From Strigamia acuminata (lineage: Eukaryota; Arthropoda; Chilopoda; Geophilomorpha; Linotaeniidae): a DNA stretch of 64,000 bases. The notes under the pieces are model-generated. The model was not told the DNA's origin. It did not search any database and worked only from the letters and a program-made list of their open reading frames with translations. The position numbers were made by a program, and so were the translations under genes. This document shows, in pieces, positions 34,351 to 47,919 of the stretch. The stretch spans positions 8,200,259-8,264,258 of the forward strand of contig OX442320.1 in NCBI GenBank assembly GCA_949358305.1, written 5' to 3'. Numbering within the stretch: the stretch's first letter is position 1; the number at the start of each line of letters is the position of its first letter.

Positions 34351-37300
34351 TCAGGTGAGCAACGTGTCGTCCAGATCCTCTTCCTTCGGTTCCGGTTGAT
34401 TGGCAACTTTACGCAGAACTTTGGTAATGACGTCGCTCAACGCTTCTCGTGCTCCCGACTCCAATAAATTCAAACAAGCCTAAAAAAAAACAAAAATTAT
34501 AAATTTCAACATTTCGATGTAATTTTATTCTTTTACTTGTTGAACATCGTTTCCCCTTCGAAGCTGCAACAAACTGACCAAAGCAAATTCACTGTTAGCC
34601 TTGACCATCGTGTTCTTCTCTTTAGTTCCGTTCACCAACATCGGCAGTAACGGTTTCATTAGTAAATCGGGAAGAGGCGAATCGAAGGATTTAGCGAGAT
34701 AGTTCGCCACTTGCGCCACCAACTGCTTCACTTCGTTGGACGAGTGATTCATCGACCTCGCTACAGCGACGATTAACGGTAACGGCAGAGCCATACCGCT
34801 AGTAATTAAATGTTTAAAAAAATAGGCGGACGTGCGAATCCCATTCAAACACAAAGGAACCTACAAACAAAACAAAAAAATAAATAAACAAAAATTATCA
34901 TTTTCTGATCAAAACAAACTCGATCGGCAGTGACGAGCCCGAGCAACACTTTGACGATTCTCTCTTGCCAGTCGGCTCGCACAATCCGTTCGGGGGATTC
35001 TTTCAAAGCAACCAAAAGCGCAACACTGCGTCCATGCCGAAGCAGTTTATCGACGGAAAAATCCTCATCTGCAAAAACAAACGCACAAAAATAAACGCAC
35101 AAATAAATTACGCCAATTTTACGCCATTCATACCCAACAAGTTATCAAGAACGACGTGTTTGAGCTCGTCTTCGGGCAACCATTTGCACAGAGCGCCGAA
35201 ACAACCCGCAGCGACCATTCTGCTCGTGTCTTCCGAATAGGACAACATCGAAACCAAAGTGGACGTGACAGATTTACGCACGGCGTCTCCCATTTTGTTT
35301 CCCGCAGGTGTGATTATCACTCGCAACGCTTGCAGCATCGTCTCTCGAATGGCCGAGTCGTCGGCGTTCTTCACGGCCGACAGTAATTCGGTAAAAAGTG
35401 GATCGGGCCTCGTGTGGATTATGATCAGATGACTCAGAGCGTCGGCAGCTCGGAGTCGCACTTGGCGGTTGGGATCCATCAATGCTTTCAGGAATGTTGT
35501 TTGCAATTGTGGCAAAAACGCTTTCAACATGACGCCGACCTAGCAAACATTTCGTAATTAATTTTCAATCGATAAAAACGAAAATTGCGCGTCATACTTT
35601 CGCTAAAAGGAGCGCCAAAGCGTCCAACACGGCAACTTTCACGTTGGAGTTGAATCGGTCGCCTAAAATTCGAATGAGTGGACCGGTGATGTGCACCACC
35701 GACGGCTTGAGCGCATCCGCACTCGTGACGCGAATCACCTCTCGTAGACCCTGGGAAGCTTGTTCTTTCAATTCCGGTTGACCGTTCAAAATGGCTTCAC
35801 GAAATATTGGTAAAATCGGAGTAATTCCCTTTAAAAAAAAATACAAAAACAAAAAAATATTACTCAAAACTCTTGTAACATTAAAAATATTCTTTTTTAC
35901 TTTTGGTAAACAAAATCCGGGCAACAATTCTCGTTCCTTTAAGTCGCTAACTGCAAAACTAACCGCTTGTCTCACATTTCCAACGTGAGTTAACATCACA
36001 GCGGCATCAAGTTTCTATTTAGAAGAAAAAAAAATTAATTTTTTTGTTTTCAAAACAAATAAATTACAATTTACTCTCGTGACGGCCGATAAAGCCTCCC
36101 AGCTCAACTCGAGGACTCTTTCATCAGTGTCGGTGAACAAATGGATGAGACCGCGTAATAATTGTGGCACATATTGTTGATAGTCGACGCGAGTGTGGAG
36201 ACAAAACGCATAAAGCAGACTGACGGCTGCTCTACGGACCCCCAAGTTATCCGTTCTGGTCGCTTCCAGCAATTCATCCATGACGGTTCGAACGCCAACA
36301 TGATCGTTGACGGACAAGATAACAGATTGGCAATATTCTAATTCCTTAACGAAACAAAACCAAACGTTAATCCACCAATAAACCAACAAACAAACGCTCG
36401 ACTTACCTGTTGTTCGTTCGGAGTGTCTTTCGCGGCGTTTAAAGCCGACAACAACGCGGGTAGAATTTTGTGTATATGTTTCGTAAGAGCATCGCCGGCG
36501 ACCGAAGCCAAAATCGAAAGAGCTTTGGTGTTCACGGGCGGCGCTGTCAACTGTTAAAACAAACAAAAAATTAATTTCAACAGATTAATTTACAAATTAT
36601 AAAAAAAAACTCACTTGTGGGACCAAGTAGGGCAACACTACGCGACTTTTGATGGCCATAACTTGTCGCAAACCATCCAATGTGTATTCACCAACCTCGG
36701 GATTATTCTAATTTCGATCATTAAAAATTAAATTATCAAAAATCGTTTCTAAAAGTGAAAAATTTACCAACTGCCTCAACAAATTGGGCAAAATATCATC
36801 CAAAGCGCGCACACCAACAGTCGAATGAAGACTGTCGAAAGTCTTAGCCGCAGCTTGGCGAACTTCGGGCAAAGGATCGCAAAGCGCTTTTCTAAAAAAT
36901 CACAAAATCAAAAATTAAATCCCCACAACCAAAAGAAAATCCGTAAATCCTACCTCACTGTCGGCACCAAACTATCAACAAACGACAACACCATTTCCCT
37001 ACTCGTCGACGCCATAATTTCACTCAGGCCGATGCAAACACCTTGTCTTTGATCAGCTTCGTCCGATTCAAGACCCTTCTCCAAAATAGGAATAATTTCC
37101 GGCAACACTCGTTCCCCGAGTTTCCGAACTAAATCTCCAAGCGTCCGAGCTGCAACCTAAAAAAAAAACCAACTCAAATCACGAACAATTTACCTCAAAC
37201 AATTTCTCACTTGTCTCTTGTCGTAACTAGTGCTCGCCAAACAACCGAGCAGCAACGAAAACAGAGTAGGCATGATCTCCCTCAACGTTCGCGGCGTATT

Positions 37301-40300
37301 GGTCACCACCACCTTCCACACGTGCAAAGCGGCTTGGCGAACCATCAACGCCACGTCCGACCGTCCAATATAGAGGCCGGCAAGCACCCGATTTCGTCTG
37401 TCGTGTCCCAACGCGGCCAAAATCGCTTTATGCGAGTGTTCCGTTCCAAAATTATCGTCTTCGTCCGCAGTCTCCGTCGTCATTTTTCCAGTCACGCCTA
37501 AAAAACACCCACAATTAACAACAATTAACAACAATAGCGAAAATCTCATCAACTTACCCGAGATTTTATACAAAAGATCGCCCAATAACTGCACCGAACT
37601 GTGCCTGATTCTCCAATTATCGTCGAATAAACCTTGTTCTAACTCCGGCAACAGCAGCGCAATAGCAGACTCGGCGTACATGTTCACTATTTTCTGACCG
37701 GCTCGCAAAGCCGTGTCGCGGACGTATTCGTTTTCGTCGGCCAACGCCTTCAAAATCGGCGTGATGATCTGTCCGATGTACGGAGTGAAGTCCTTTTGAA
37801 AGACGGACGGCATGTAGATAAACATCATGATGTATCCGTCCTTGACGTGCGGCGCTATATCCGGTCGCTCGGCCGTAGCGATGATATCCGGCATCAAGCG
37901 ATTGAGTTTCTCCAGTCCGAGTCCGCCGACCACTTCGCTCAGACCTTGAGCCGCGCCCGAACGATCCACCGAGCTCGTTTCCGACGTTAAGGTCTGCATC
38001 AACCACGGCAAAAGATCCTCGAAGTTGCCTTCGCCCATTCCGCGGATCATGGCTCCCAATGCGCGCGCCGAAACGCTTCGTACTTCCGGCACGGGGTCCA
38101 AGAGCGACTGTTTTAACCCGGGCGTAATTTGGGGCACGTACGGAGCCAAATCCTACAAAAACAAAAATAAAAAAATTATTTAAAAACAAAAATATTAAAA
38201 ACAAAAAACTTGCTTTGGGGTCCGTGAGCGAGTACATGTTTCCTATGATTTGGGCCGCCATTTTGCGCGTTTCGGTCGATCTGTCTTGAAATGCTCGCTG
38301 AACGACGGGCATAATTAGAGCGAGCGAAGGCGCGTCGATAAAATGTACGAATTTCGTGTCCAACAACGTTTGTAGACACATGGCGGTCTTTTTCGACGGA
38401 TCCTGCAACGCGTCCAACAAAACCGGAACTATTTGTTGAATTTCCGGGTTTCTAATGACGGATCCGATCTGTTTCAAAGCCTGAGCTCCGGCTTTCTGCA
38501 CTTTGACGTGCGAATCCGACAACACTTCGATCAGTTTCGGCACGATGCTCGGAAGACACGACGACAGTTGTTTCGGCGCACAAAACGCCATCGCACCCAA
38601 CAACTCGATGGAACCTTGAAAAAATAAAACACAATAAAATAAAACACAATCGCGCGATAAAATTAAATCCCACCTGTCTTGGTCCGCCAAGAATCCTCTT
38701 CCAACGCCGCCGACAGAGACGGCAACACGAGTTTCACTCCGTGAGCACTGAGTTTGCTCATGACGGCTTTGGCCGTGTCGTCGGTAGCGACGCGCACGTG
38801 GTGGTTCTGATCTCCGAAACAAAGCAGCAAATGCGGCAACACGTGCACAATGTACGGCTCGAATAAACGTCCCAGCATGTTGCACAGTTGTTCGAACGCA
38901 AACAACGCACCTAAAATTAAATAAAAAAAAAAAACAATTACAATTTTTTAATTTTTTTTTTTAAATTTAAAATATTTCACCCTCCCGGTGTCGCGAATTT
39001 TTTTTGTCTTGAATAGCTTCGGTCAACGTGGCCATAATGTCCAATTGTTTGAGTGAAAGAATGCCCAGTCCTTTGACGATGCCGGCCAATCCGTACGACG
39101 CTCCTTTGCGTTCGCCGTAACTCGGCGACTCCAGGAGGAGTTGGGACAACTTCCGGACCAAAACTGGAGTTTCGTCTTTGATGGCTGGAACGAGAGGAGG
39201 AAGGCAATTGGCTACTGCTTCCTGAACCTGTTTAGTAACGATTTTTAGCGTCAATAAATTAAATAAACAAAAAAAAAATTAAAAATAAAATAAAAACGCC
39301 GACCTCTTGCGACGGTGTGGACAAAGCGGCAATTAATTTAGCCACGATCGGTTTAACTTTCGGATCCGTTTTATCCAAATGTCTGGCCAACGAACCCATT
39401 ATAATCACGACGCTCTGTCGCACGCGATCAAAACTCGCTTTATTTGGCGTTTTATCTAGGAATTTCTCAAAAACCGGAAGCAGACTCGTAACTGTTTCCT
39501 ATTAAAAAACAAATCAATAAATCAAATCAAAACAAATTAAAACAAAATTACTTTTCCCTGCGTATCGACAGCAACAAGAGCCGCATTGAGCATATTTTTC
39601 TGAACATCTTCGTGGCGATCGCCCAATCCTTCCTGCACGAAAAACGTCATCAACTTTGAGATCGTATCTTGAGAAAAATAAGGCATCATCTTTGCGAGAG
39701 CAAGTCCAACACCACTGCGCGGTTCCCACGAATCAATCGGCGGCTCGGACACGACCCTACCGAACATATCGAGCACCGGCGCCGGCAACTGTGAAAACCA
39801 AATCAAAAAAACCAAATTAAAAAATAAAAATCCACACGATTCCCTTTTACACACCGCTAAATTAGCACGAAAAATCTTCAACAACTTCTCCAAAATAGCC
39901 GGCATTTCATTGCGCTTGTCCTTCAAAATAGCAGCCAAAGCCGAACTCGACGACTGACGAATAACAGCAGTTGGATGAACGATCGACGTCAACAACGACG
40001 TGGGAAGCTCAGGATCAAGATTCAACTTAGCATCCATCCACAAACTGCAAAAGAAACCACCAAAATCAAAACCAAAACCCTCAAAACCACAACAAACTCG
40101 TTCAACCTCTCGGCTAAACCCGCGATGCTTTCGATCTCGTCGTGACGCGCGACCCAAATGTAATGAATCAACTTCAGCCCGTTTCCACGATCCTTTTTAA
40201 TATTCGGCAGAACGTTCAGAAGTTTCTGCAAAGCCTAAACAAACACAAAAAAATTAAAAAAACAAAATCAAAACCAACTCCCACAACAAACCTCCAAAGC

Positions 40301-43300
40301 AACTTCTCGCAACACTTCCAAATGAGACTCCAACGCGTGCAACAACACATCAATCTCCGACTGCGAAGCGCGACAACACCCTTTTGCACCGCTAGCGCTC
40401 GTAGCGACATCCAGCAGCACTTTGCACGCTTCGTGCTGCACTTTTCCCGCGCTAACACCAACCACTTGCACCAACAACTCGAGCATTTCTTTCCTCGGCA
40501 AGTACAGGGGATTGTACAACAACCCCGCGAGATTTTCTCTCATCTGTACGTGCTCGGCCATCACTTCCAACGCCATCAGAAGCGCCTTTTCCGTGCAGTT
40601 CACGTTTTCGCCGCCGTTTTGCAGCACGCAGTTCAAGAAGGGGAAGCAGTAAGCGAATTCGGGACCGCACAACATCCTCGTCTCTCCGATCGCCGCCAAT
40701 TTCTTGTCGGTGGTCACGTATAACAAATCCAACGTCCGAAGCGTCGCTTTGGGTAAATCCTCCGCTTCCCAGGCCGAATTCAACGGACAGCTCGGTCGCA
40801 TCAAACGCAGAGTGATGTGCGGAACGAGCGCTCCTGGTTTTAACAAAAAATAATAATTAATTAAAATTACTTTCACGGGTGATTTTACGTACTTAATTTT
40901 TTGTGGTCTTCGAAAAGAATATTGCTCATGCTTAGATACGTGTTGGTCGTGCAAGGGGCGGCGAGAGGTGAAGTGAAGCTCGGCAACAGCAGATGTACGA
41001 ATTCCGCCACGTAACTGACCACGTTGTCGGATTTATTGCGAATCGCGGCTAAAATGGAACTTGTTCCGCTAATTACTTGGTCGTTTAGCTGCGAAATACA
41101 ACCAAATTTAGTGTTAATTTCCTCGGGAATTGACGGGGATTCGTTACTTCTCGTAACCGCTCTCTGATCGCATCTTCTTTGACGATTTCTAATCGCACGG
41201 CTTCTTGTTGTTTCGGCGTCAACTGAACTTCCGAGTTTTTGCCTTGCGCCTTTTTCTTCGCTTCCAATTCCTAGAAAAAATATTTTTTCAAATAAAATAA
41301 TTAAATTTTTCTATTTTTTCAAATAAAATAATTAAATTTTTCTATTTTTTCAAATAAAATAATTAAATTTTTCTATTTTTTCAAATAAAATAATTAAATT
41401 TTTCTATTTTTTCAAATAAAATAATAAAATTTTTCTATTTTTTCAAATAAAATAATTTAATTTTTATATTTTTTCAAATAAAATAATTTAATTTTTATAT
41501 TTTTTCAAATAAAATAATTTAATTTTTATATTTAATTACACAAAATCGGTTTTTATTACGCACCTTTCTCAACTCGATATCTTCCAATTGGTCCCGGTAG
41601 GAATAAGCTTTACTCTCGCGTTTAATGTTTTTGGTTTCAACAGTTTCGACTTTGGTTCTTAAAAAAATAAAACATTAATTAAATTAAATAATTAAATAAC
41701 ATTAAACCGTCGCTTACTCCGCAATGACAGACTTGTTGTACAATTCGCCCTTTTTGGTGTGATAAATGTTACATTCCTCAACAGTTATCGTCAACAAAGC
41801 ATCGTTTTTTAAGTGTTCCTCCACTTTCTTAATCATCGGAGGCAAAATCACGTCTGGATTGATGATCGTTAATGTGTAGATAGCATTTGCGCACGACTAA
41901 ACAAAATTATTTCAGCAAAATAAAAAACAAAAAGCACAGCTTAAACTTACGACAGAAATGGGCAAAGTCTCGTAAATTGTATTTAAAATCACATCGACGT
42001 TGTTCACTAAATATTTGGCCGGATCCAATTGCAATTTCTGAAGAACCGTGATCCAAGCTGTCGGCTTTTCGGTGGCTAGATTTAACAAAATGTCAATTTC
42101 TAATACATTCAAACACACAACTTTCGTCTATTAAATACCGATAATAGGATGATGTGCGCAGAGAAGCGTTTCCAAAGCAATTGTTTCTTTCTCTTTGGTG
42201 TCGACAAAGGTCGCCGACACAATACACGCGAGTGTTTCCTCTAAAATTGCCGCCGTGACGGACGAATTATGATCGCCGCTTCCTATTTCACCGTTTTCGC
42301 CGAAATCTGGCGAATATTCGCGATTCTAGATGCAAAAGAAATAAATTTCCTCACTTTTTGTGCGAAAATTAGACGATAAACACTCACAATAAACTTTTGT
42401 TTGCGGACAAATGTGGATAATTCTTTGGCCAATTCGTGAGCGTGGAATTTCGCTCCTAAACCTTTGAGTAATTTACGAATGACCACCTGGCATTGTCGAC
42501 GTAATTTCAGCGACGGTCGAGTCAAAACGTAAATTATAGTTCGATACATAGCTCTAAAAAAAATTTAAAATTATAATAAACCAAAATAATTTAAAAAAAC
42601 ATAATTTCTCACTCGGTTTGGTTTTTAACACGATCTGGGTGATCGGTTAGAAGACGCTCGATCAACAGAATCGTCGTGTACAAAGCTGAAAGTCCGAAAA
42701 CGTAAAAACAACGCATTTATTCACCTCGATCGCAAATACTAACCATCTTCAGTAGCGTGAGTCAAAAAGTTTTCAGCGAAAAACACTTGTTTGTCATTAT
42801 CAAGTATAAAATTCCAAAAATATCCAAGTTTTCCATCTAAAATTTACCAAAAAATAAAAAAATAAATAAAAAAAAAACCTCTAAATTTCCTTAATTTCCG
42901 TTAAAATTACCAATTTGGATATCGGTTCCCATCATTCTCAGCAATAAATAAGCCGTCGAGAGCCCCTCCGTGACAATTGACGCTTGAGTCACTTTCGCAG
43001 ACGCCTTTTCCACCGAAGTGAGTAAAGCAGGCACCAAATCCTTCGCTTGTCTCAACGTATTCCCTCGAAAAGCCGTATTCATGCACTGAACGAACGAATT
43101 GCGCACGGAGCTCACCGTTTTCATTCCCAGCGCCCTCTGCAATTCAAAAATAAAAAAAAATACATAAACAAAATTACATTCCAATTGTAAATTTACCTTG
43201 AACCATTCGACTAATTTCTCCGGCACGTCCGTGTTAAATTTCGCGCACCACAACTCCAGAATTGACGCGGCGTGAATCAACGTACCTTCGTGAACTGTTA

Positions 43301-45388
43301 AAAATTAAAAGAAAAAAAATAAAAAAACCTTTTCTTTCTAAACTATAAATTCAATCGCAACCTTCTTGATCGATAGCTTTAATCAAATCTTCGGTGACGA
43401 TAAACGCAAGATGTTGCGCAGAATTTCCAGTCACGGCGTTGTAGCTCAGATTTCCAATTCCGGTCAATACGCCGATTCTCTGAGACGTAATTGTCAGTTT
43501 TCCTTCACTTCCTGTTGTCATAAAACGTTAATTATTTCTTGTTCGGTTTTTTTAGCGCGTAAAATTACCGTTAAGTATCGCGAACAAATGTTTAAGCATT
43601 CCTTGCAAAGCCTCCGCGTCGCTGCATTGAAGAGCGAGCGATTTGCAGGCCACGGCTGCGTCGTCTCGAGTATTTTCATCTTTCGAAACCAAATGTTCTA
43701 AAAAAATCAAATTTTTATATTTTTCTGTCTTAATAAGCGATAAAAATCACTCACTCGCAAGACTCGTTCCAATTTTTGAAATGTACTGACTCAAATCTAA
43801 ACTGAGTTCGGCTAAAATGCATCCAACGGCTGGAAAAATAATAAATTTACATCAAATTTTATCAACGATAAGTTTTAATGTTATTTTACTTTCAAGTATA
43901 ATTTCAGGATTTCTTAAAATGGCTTTTTGAATAGCTGATAGAAGAGTTTCTTGAAATTCTTGATGAGACACGTATTTTAGAATGTTGCAGCTGTAAGCCT
44001 AAATAAAAAAAATTATTTAAAAATAAAAATTATTATTATTTATTTATATAAGTAAAATAAATCTTACCAAAACAAAGATTTGTGGCTTCGTTTTGCTTCC
44101 GACGACTACTTTAATGAACAAATTAATAAAAGCCATCTAAAAAAAACATAAAAACATTTATTTTAATATAAATCAAATTATTAAATTTTTATAATACCTT
44201 GTATTCATTCACCGAATTCACGTCTTTATTTTCCCCAAAAAACTTTGAGATAAACGATGAGAAAACAACCGCGTGAATGTTTTGCTCCAACGTCAATAAC
44301 ACGTCGGCATAACGAAGCGCGCTTTTCAAACACTAAAAAAAAATTAATAAATTAAAATAAAATAAAAAATAAAAAATAAAAAATTACTTACTCTTTTCCA
44401 AACATTTGTTAACTTTCTCTCCGCTTTGCGTATAAACCCTTTATGACCTGTAGCGACTATGGAACTAATCAATATGTATTGCGATTCGACCTAAAATAAA
44501 CCGCATGGATTACGAATAACGAAGTTATTCCAAATAATAATTCTTACAATTTCCTTGAATTCATCCGCACTGCCACCTTCATTATTCTTGTAGATATAAA
44601 GAGTTAATGATGTTGACCACGTCAAAGCAGTTAGACACGTTCTAGCTGTGTTGGGACTGTGAAATATCGAATAAAAATCAATTGGAATTCAATAAAACGA
44701 GAAAAACATTAAAATAAAATTACGTCGGTCTCAAATTCTTCACACTTTGGGCGATTTCGGTGAAAACCGAACACATCGCTTTAACAGCAATCGGTCCATG
44801 ATGTTCCACGAGTTTGTAGATCAAATCCAGAACCAATCGTCGCGATTTGCTGTCCACGTATCGATGCAGAGTCTGCAGCTGCAGTTTGCACACTCCTTTG
44901 ATGACAGGAGGGGGCAAATCTACAAAAGAATAAAATTAAAAATCAAAATATATTTTTTTTTTACCATTTTATTTTATTTTTACCATTTTTTGACAATGCT
45001 GCAGTTAATTCGTTGAATAAATTTTCTCTCTCCTTCCGTTTTGATGTTTGGATTTTAATGGGTAATCCCTTCAGCAGTTGGGCGATCTGGAGAAAGAAAG
45101 AAAAAAATTCCAAAAGGATGTTTATTTTATTTTTAATTTAGAGTAAATGCAGAATTTTGAAACATCGGGTCAATTTTTGATCGATTTAAGCTGAAGCCGA
45201 CACCGAATCAAATCACATTTTCCAAGATTAAAGCCATCGTTACAGTATTTCTGTATGGAAAATGTGTGCGCGTAACAAATCGAGTTGAATCGCACATTTT
45301 TTGACCATTTTTTCTACAAATTTTAGCCTAAAATCGTGAGTAAATTTCAGCCAGCGTGGATGCCGCTTTTTACCTCAGTATCCGCCAT
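34351..45388 (-). CDS. GCN1: GCN1, activator of the eIF2-alpha kinase GCN2
   Basis: A giant HEAT-repeat protein spread over many short exons; my estimate is about 2,600 residues (human 2,671). Exon 1 (45388-45374) encodes MADTE and is only 15 bases; the last exon (34479-34351) ends [10 protein letters not shown], as human GCN1 ends in VDDTILT. Highly conserved blocks lie throughout: [19 protein letters not shown] near 41580-41620, [13 protein letters not shown]-type sequence near 39050, [20 protein letters not shown] near 38330, [19 protein letters not shown] near 37970, [16 protein letters not shown] near 37460 and [20 protein letters not shown] near 35690. The stretch around 37200-38150 lies in the eEF3-like and RWD-binding part that contacts GCN2. 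GCN1 rides on stalled and collided ribosomes and is needed for the amino-acid starvation response. I saw no frame break, but not every exon junction was checked. Confidence 0.95.
41281..41530 (-). repeat. 31-base AT-rich tandem array in a GCN1 intron
   Basis: Eight copies of a unit containing TATTTTTTCAAATAAAATAA start at 41281, 41312, 41343, 41374, 41405, 41436, 41467 and 41498. The first four are near-identical, the fifth carries a small change, and the last three share ATTTAATTTTTA variants. The array sits between the exons encoding [10 protein letters not shown] and [11 protein letters not shown] and accounts for nearly the whole intron. Confidence 0.95.
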
Positions 45389-45550
45389 TGCTTTAAGGAA
45401 TTTTCTTGAAGGCAAGCGTCATAGCAAAATAAAACAAAAATAATATAGCGGAAGACTGACACCGAGCGACATAATTAACCACAGTCCGATACTCCACGCG
45501 AAATTGAAGCGGGTGTTTTCGTTTTGTTTACTTAAATTCATCGCGGCTCA
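45389..45550. promoter_or_regulatory. Short shared 5' region of GCN1 and RAD51D
   Basis: Only 162 bases separate the two outward-facing start codons, so a single bidirectional promoter is the simplest reading. There is no obvious TATA box; the region includes CGAAGACTGACACC-like sequence and a GAAATTGAAGCGGGTG segment. Confidence 0.45.
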
Positions 45551-46892
45551 ATGTCGACATTACGCCCAGGTCTCTCACCAATATTAACAGATTCCGTGTG
45601 CGAAAAGTTAAAATCGGGTAAAGTGAGAACTGTAATGGATTTTATTCAAGCGGATTTTCAATATCTCAATAAATGCGCTCAATTAAGGCACAGAGTGAGT
45701 AAAGCGCTCCAATTAATCGCCTTCGATCAATTATATCAATCAATTATAATACGATTTTATTTATTTTTATTTTATTAGGAAGTTCTGGCTATAAGAAAAC
45801 TGCTTTTGGCTCAATTTGCTGTTTATCCCACGAGTGCTGCGGATATATTAAACGAAATGTTGACAAACGGAGCGGTGTTTAGGACGGGATGTCATAAGTA
45901 ACCGACCGTGTCAATAAAATTGTAATAAAATCATAAATTGATTTTTATTAGTTTAGATGAACTTTTATCGGGCGGTATTTACACTGGAGAATTAACCGAA
46001 CTTATTGGACCAGTTGCAGCCGGTAAAACTCAGGTGATTTAAAATTTGAACATAAATTTAATTTTTTTTAAAATCAAATATTGTAATGTTTCAGTTTTGT
46101 TTCACGATTTTAATCCAAGTTGCACTCCTGAATAAAAAATCCGTGTTGTACGTCGACACTCACGGTGCGATTTCAAACTGCAGACTTAAAGAAATGGCGA
46201 CGGAAAAAGGAGTCTCGCAACGGGATATTTATGAATTCCAATCGACGAGAGTTCGGTGTGCGAGAGCCAACAACATTTTCGATTTATTCGCCATTTTGGA
46301 ACAAGCGCGATCGCATCTAGACGACAGAATCGATCAATTCTTCCTCGACTTACGGCTCTTAATCATCGATTCGGTCAATCCACTTCTCGCCTCGCTTTTA
46401 GGCGGTAGTCATAGCGACGGTGAGCTTTAATTTCAATCCACGAAACTTAATTTCCAAACAAAATTTAATCCTAGCAAACGGTTTAATGAGCCAACTCGCC
46501 AATTTACTCAAAACTTTAAGCAAAGAATATTTTTTGGCAGTAATCGTAAGAAATTCCAAGAAATTGCATCTTTTAATCTGAATTTTACTTAAATTTCTCT
46601 TCTCTATCCCCAGATAACAAATAACAGCGTAAACGTAGAAAATTCAAGCGTCAAAGCCGCTTTGGGAGCTCACTGGCAACACGCTCCAAACACCCGTCTC
46701 CTGCTAACCCATTGCGAAGGAACCACCAAACGACGAATAACCCTAATGAAAAGCACTCGTGCGGTAAATTAAATTTTATTACATAAATAAATAAAACCCG
46801 ACTTCTAACTGACTATACATCTTAATTTCCAGGCCGTCCATCACTCGATAACGGTCAATTTATGTGAAAAGGGGTTTGTGGATGTACAATAG
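45551..46892 (+). CDS. RAD51D: RAD51 paralogue, RAD51D-like recombination ATPase
   Basis: Seven exons (45551-45694, 45779-45897, 45952-46033, 46095-46419, 46475-46545, 46614-46763, 46833-46892) give 316 residues; human RAD51D has 328. The start MSTLRPGLSPILTDSVCEKL resembles human RAD51D, which begins with a similar LRVGLCPGLTEEM segment. The Walker A motif is intact: GPVAAGKTQ. SVLYVDTHGAISNCRL follows the usual LYVD...G...RL pattern, and the Walker B is LRLLIIDSVNPLLASLLGG. RAD51D acts in the BCDX2 complex in homologous recombination. The C-terminus is short. AATAAA is at about 46926. It faces the CCCH gene tail-to-tail, 112 bases apart. Confidence 0.9.
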
Positions 46893-47004
46893 TTGTTAAA
46901 AACTCTCATTTCATTGCACGTGACTAAATAAAGCTATAAAATAAGATATTTAAGAGTTTATTATTAGTAACACCGTTACTACGGTGAAAAGGTGATGAAT
47001 CGAA

Positions 47005-47679
47005 TCACTTGGCTGTTAAGTTCTCTTGTTGCTGCTGTTTGTAGTACGCTTTGATGACTCTCTTTGATGGGATTAACGTTTGACTGAGTCCCGGTTTCTT
47101 CCTTTTCCTCTTTTCCACTTTAGCGTGCTCGGTTTCTGTTTGCGAATGAATGAAAGCTGGCGATGACACACTGACAGCGGCGGGTTTCTCCGGATTCGTG
47201 GGTTTTGGCACCAAATCCGAATCGTGCGCGTATTTGCAGTTGTGGCCGAATCGACAGCGACCTTTTCGGTAGTTCCAACACACTTGGCGGCCGTTGATTA
47301 CGCTTTGGCTGTCGGTGTTGGGTGTCATTTTCACGTGTTGTTCTAGGATGGATTGTTTGGCGTTTTCTTCGTCTTGAAACGGGTTGGAGAATATCGACGT
47401 TGAAAATTGACTGTTGGACGAGGAGGATGCTGAAGACGTAGTTGGTCGTTTGGCGCCAGACGTCGACGAACGAAATGGATTAATTAAACTCGCGTTCGAC
47501 CTTGATTTTTTACTTCTGCGTCATTTTTTTTTTTTTTTGGTGTTTAAGAAATTATTAAAAGGCGAAATTTTTTTTTTAAATGTATGAACTCACGTTAATG
47601 CGGCGATTTCCGCTTCATCTTCGCTGTCTGAGCTGGAACTACTCGCTGAAGACCCGTAATCTGCAACTAACGACGCCAT
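47005..47679 (-). CDS. Small CCCH zinc-finger protein, function unknown
   Basis: Two exons (47679-47594 and 47515-47005) give 198 residues. The N-terminus is a Ser/acid stretch (MASLVADYGSSASSSSSDSE), followed by a Ser/Thr-rich linker with NPFRSSTSG and SIFSNPFQDEENAK. One CCCH finger of type C-x7-C-x5-C-x3-H follows (VCWNYRKGRCRFGHNCKYAH), a fold that usually binds RNA. The C-terminal part has a basic run KVEKRKRKKPG, likely a nuclear signal, and LSQTLIPSKRVIKAYYKQQQ. Orthologues with the same layout (acidic-Ser start, one CCCH finger, LIPxKR tail) exist as uncharacterised animal proteins, as far as I recall; I cannot attach a gene name. Confidence 0.78.
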
Positions 47680-47919
47680 TACACATGACAAACTAGTGCG
47701 CATGCGTGAAGTTAAAAAGCCGATTCGCAATCTATAAATAAACGAAGAAATAAATAAATTTAAAACTGCGCGAGAGAAAAAAAAATTAAGGATTTTAATA
47801 GGTTGTTTCGTAATCGATCGTTATTCCCGTTAATCCAATCGGATCGGGTGATTTATGTATAAAATGCGAGCGCCATTTTGCATCCGGTGAATGAATGAAG
47901 AGGTGGCGGCAACGGCAAG
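47680..47919. promoter_or_regulatory. Shared 5' region of the CCCH and GTPase genes
   Basis: The 240 bases lie between outward-facing start codons. No canonical TATA element is placed well for either gene. GCGAGCGCCATTTTGCATCC at 47867-47886 is the most GC-rich part. Confidence 0.35.

Noticed and set aside
37617-38885. Open minus-strand frame overlapping GCN1 exons
   Set aside because: It runs through introns in an alternate frame; the true GCN1 exons in this region are identified by strong conservation.
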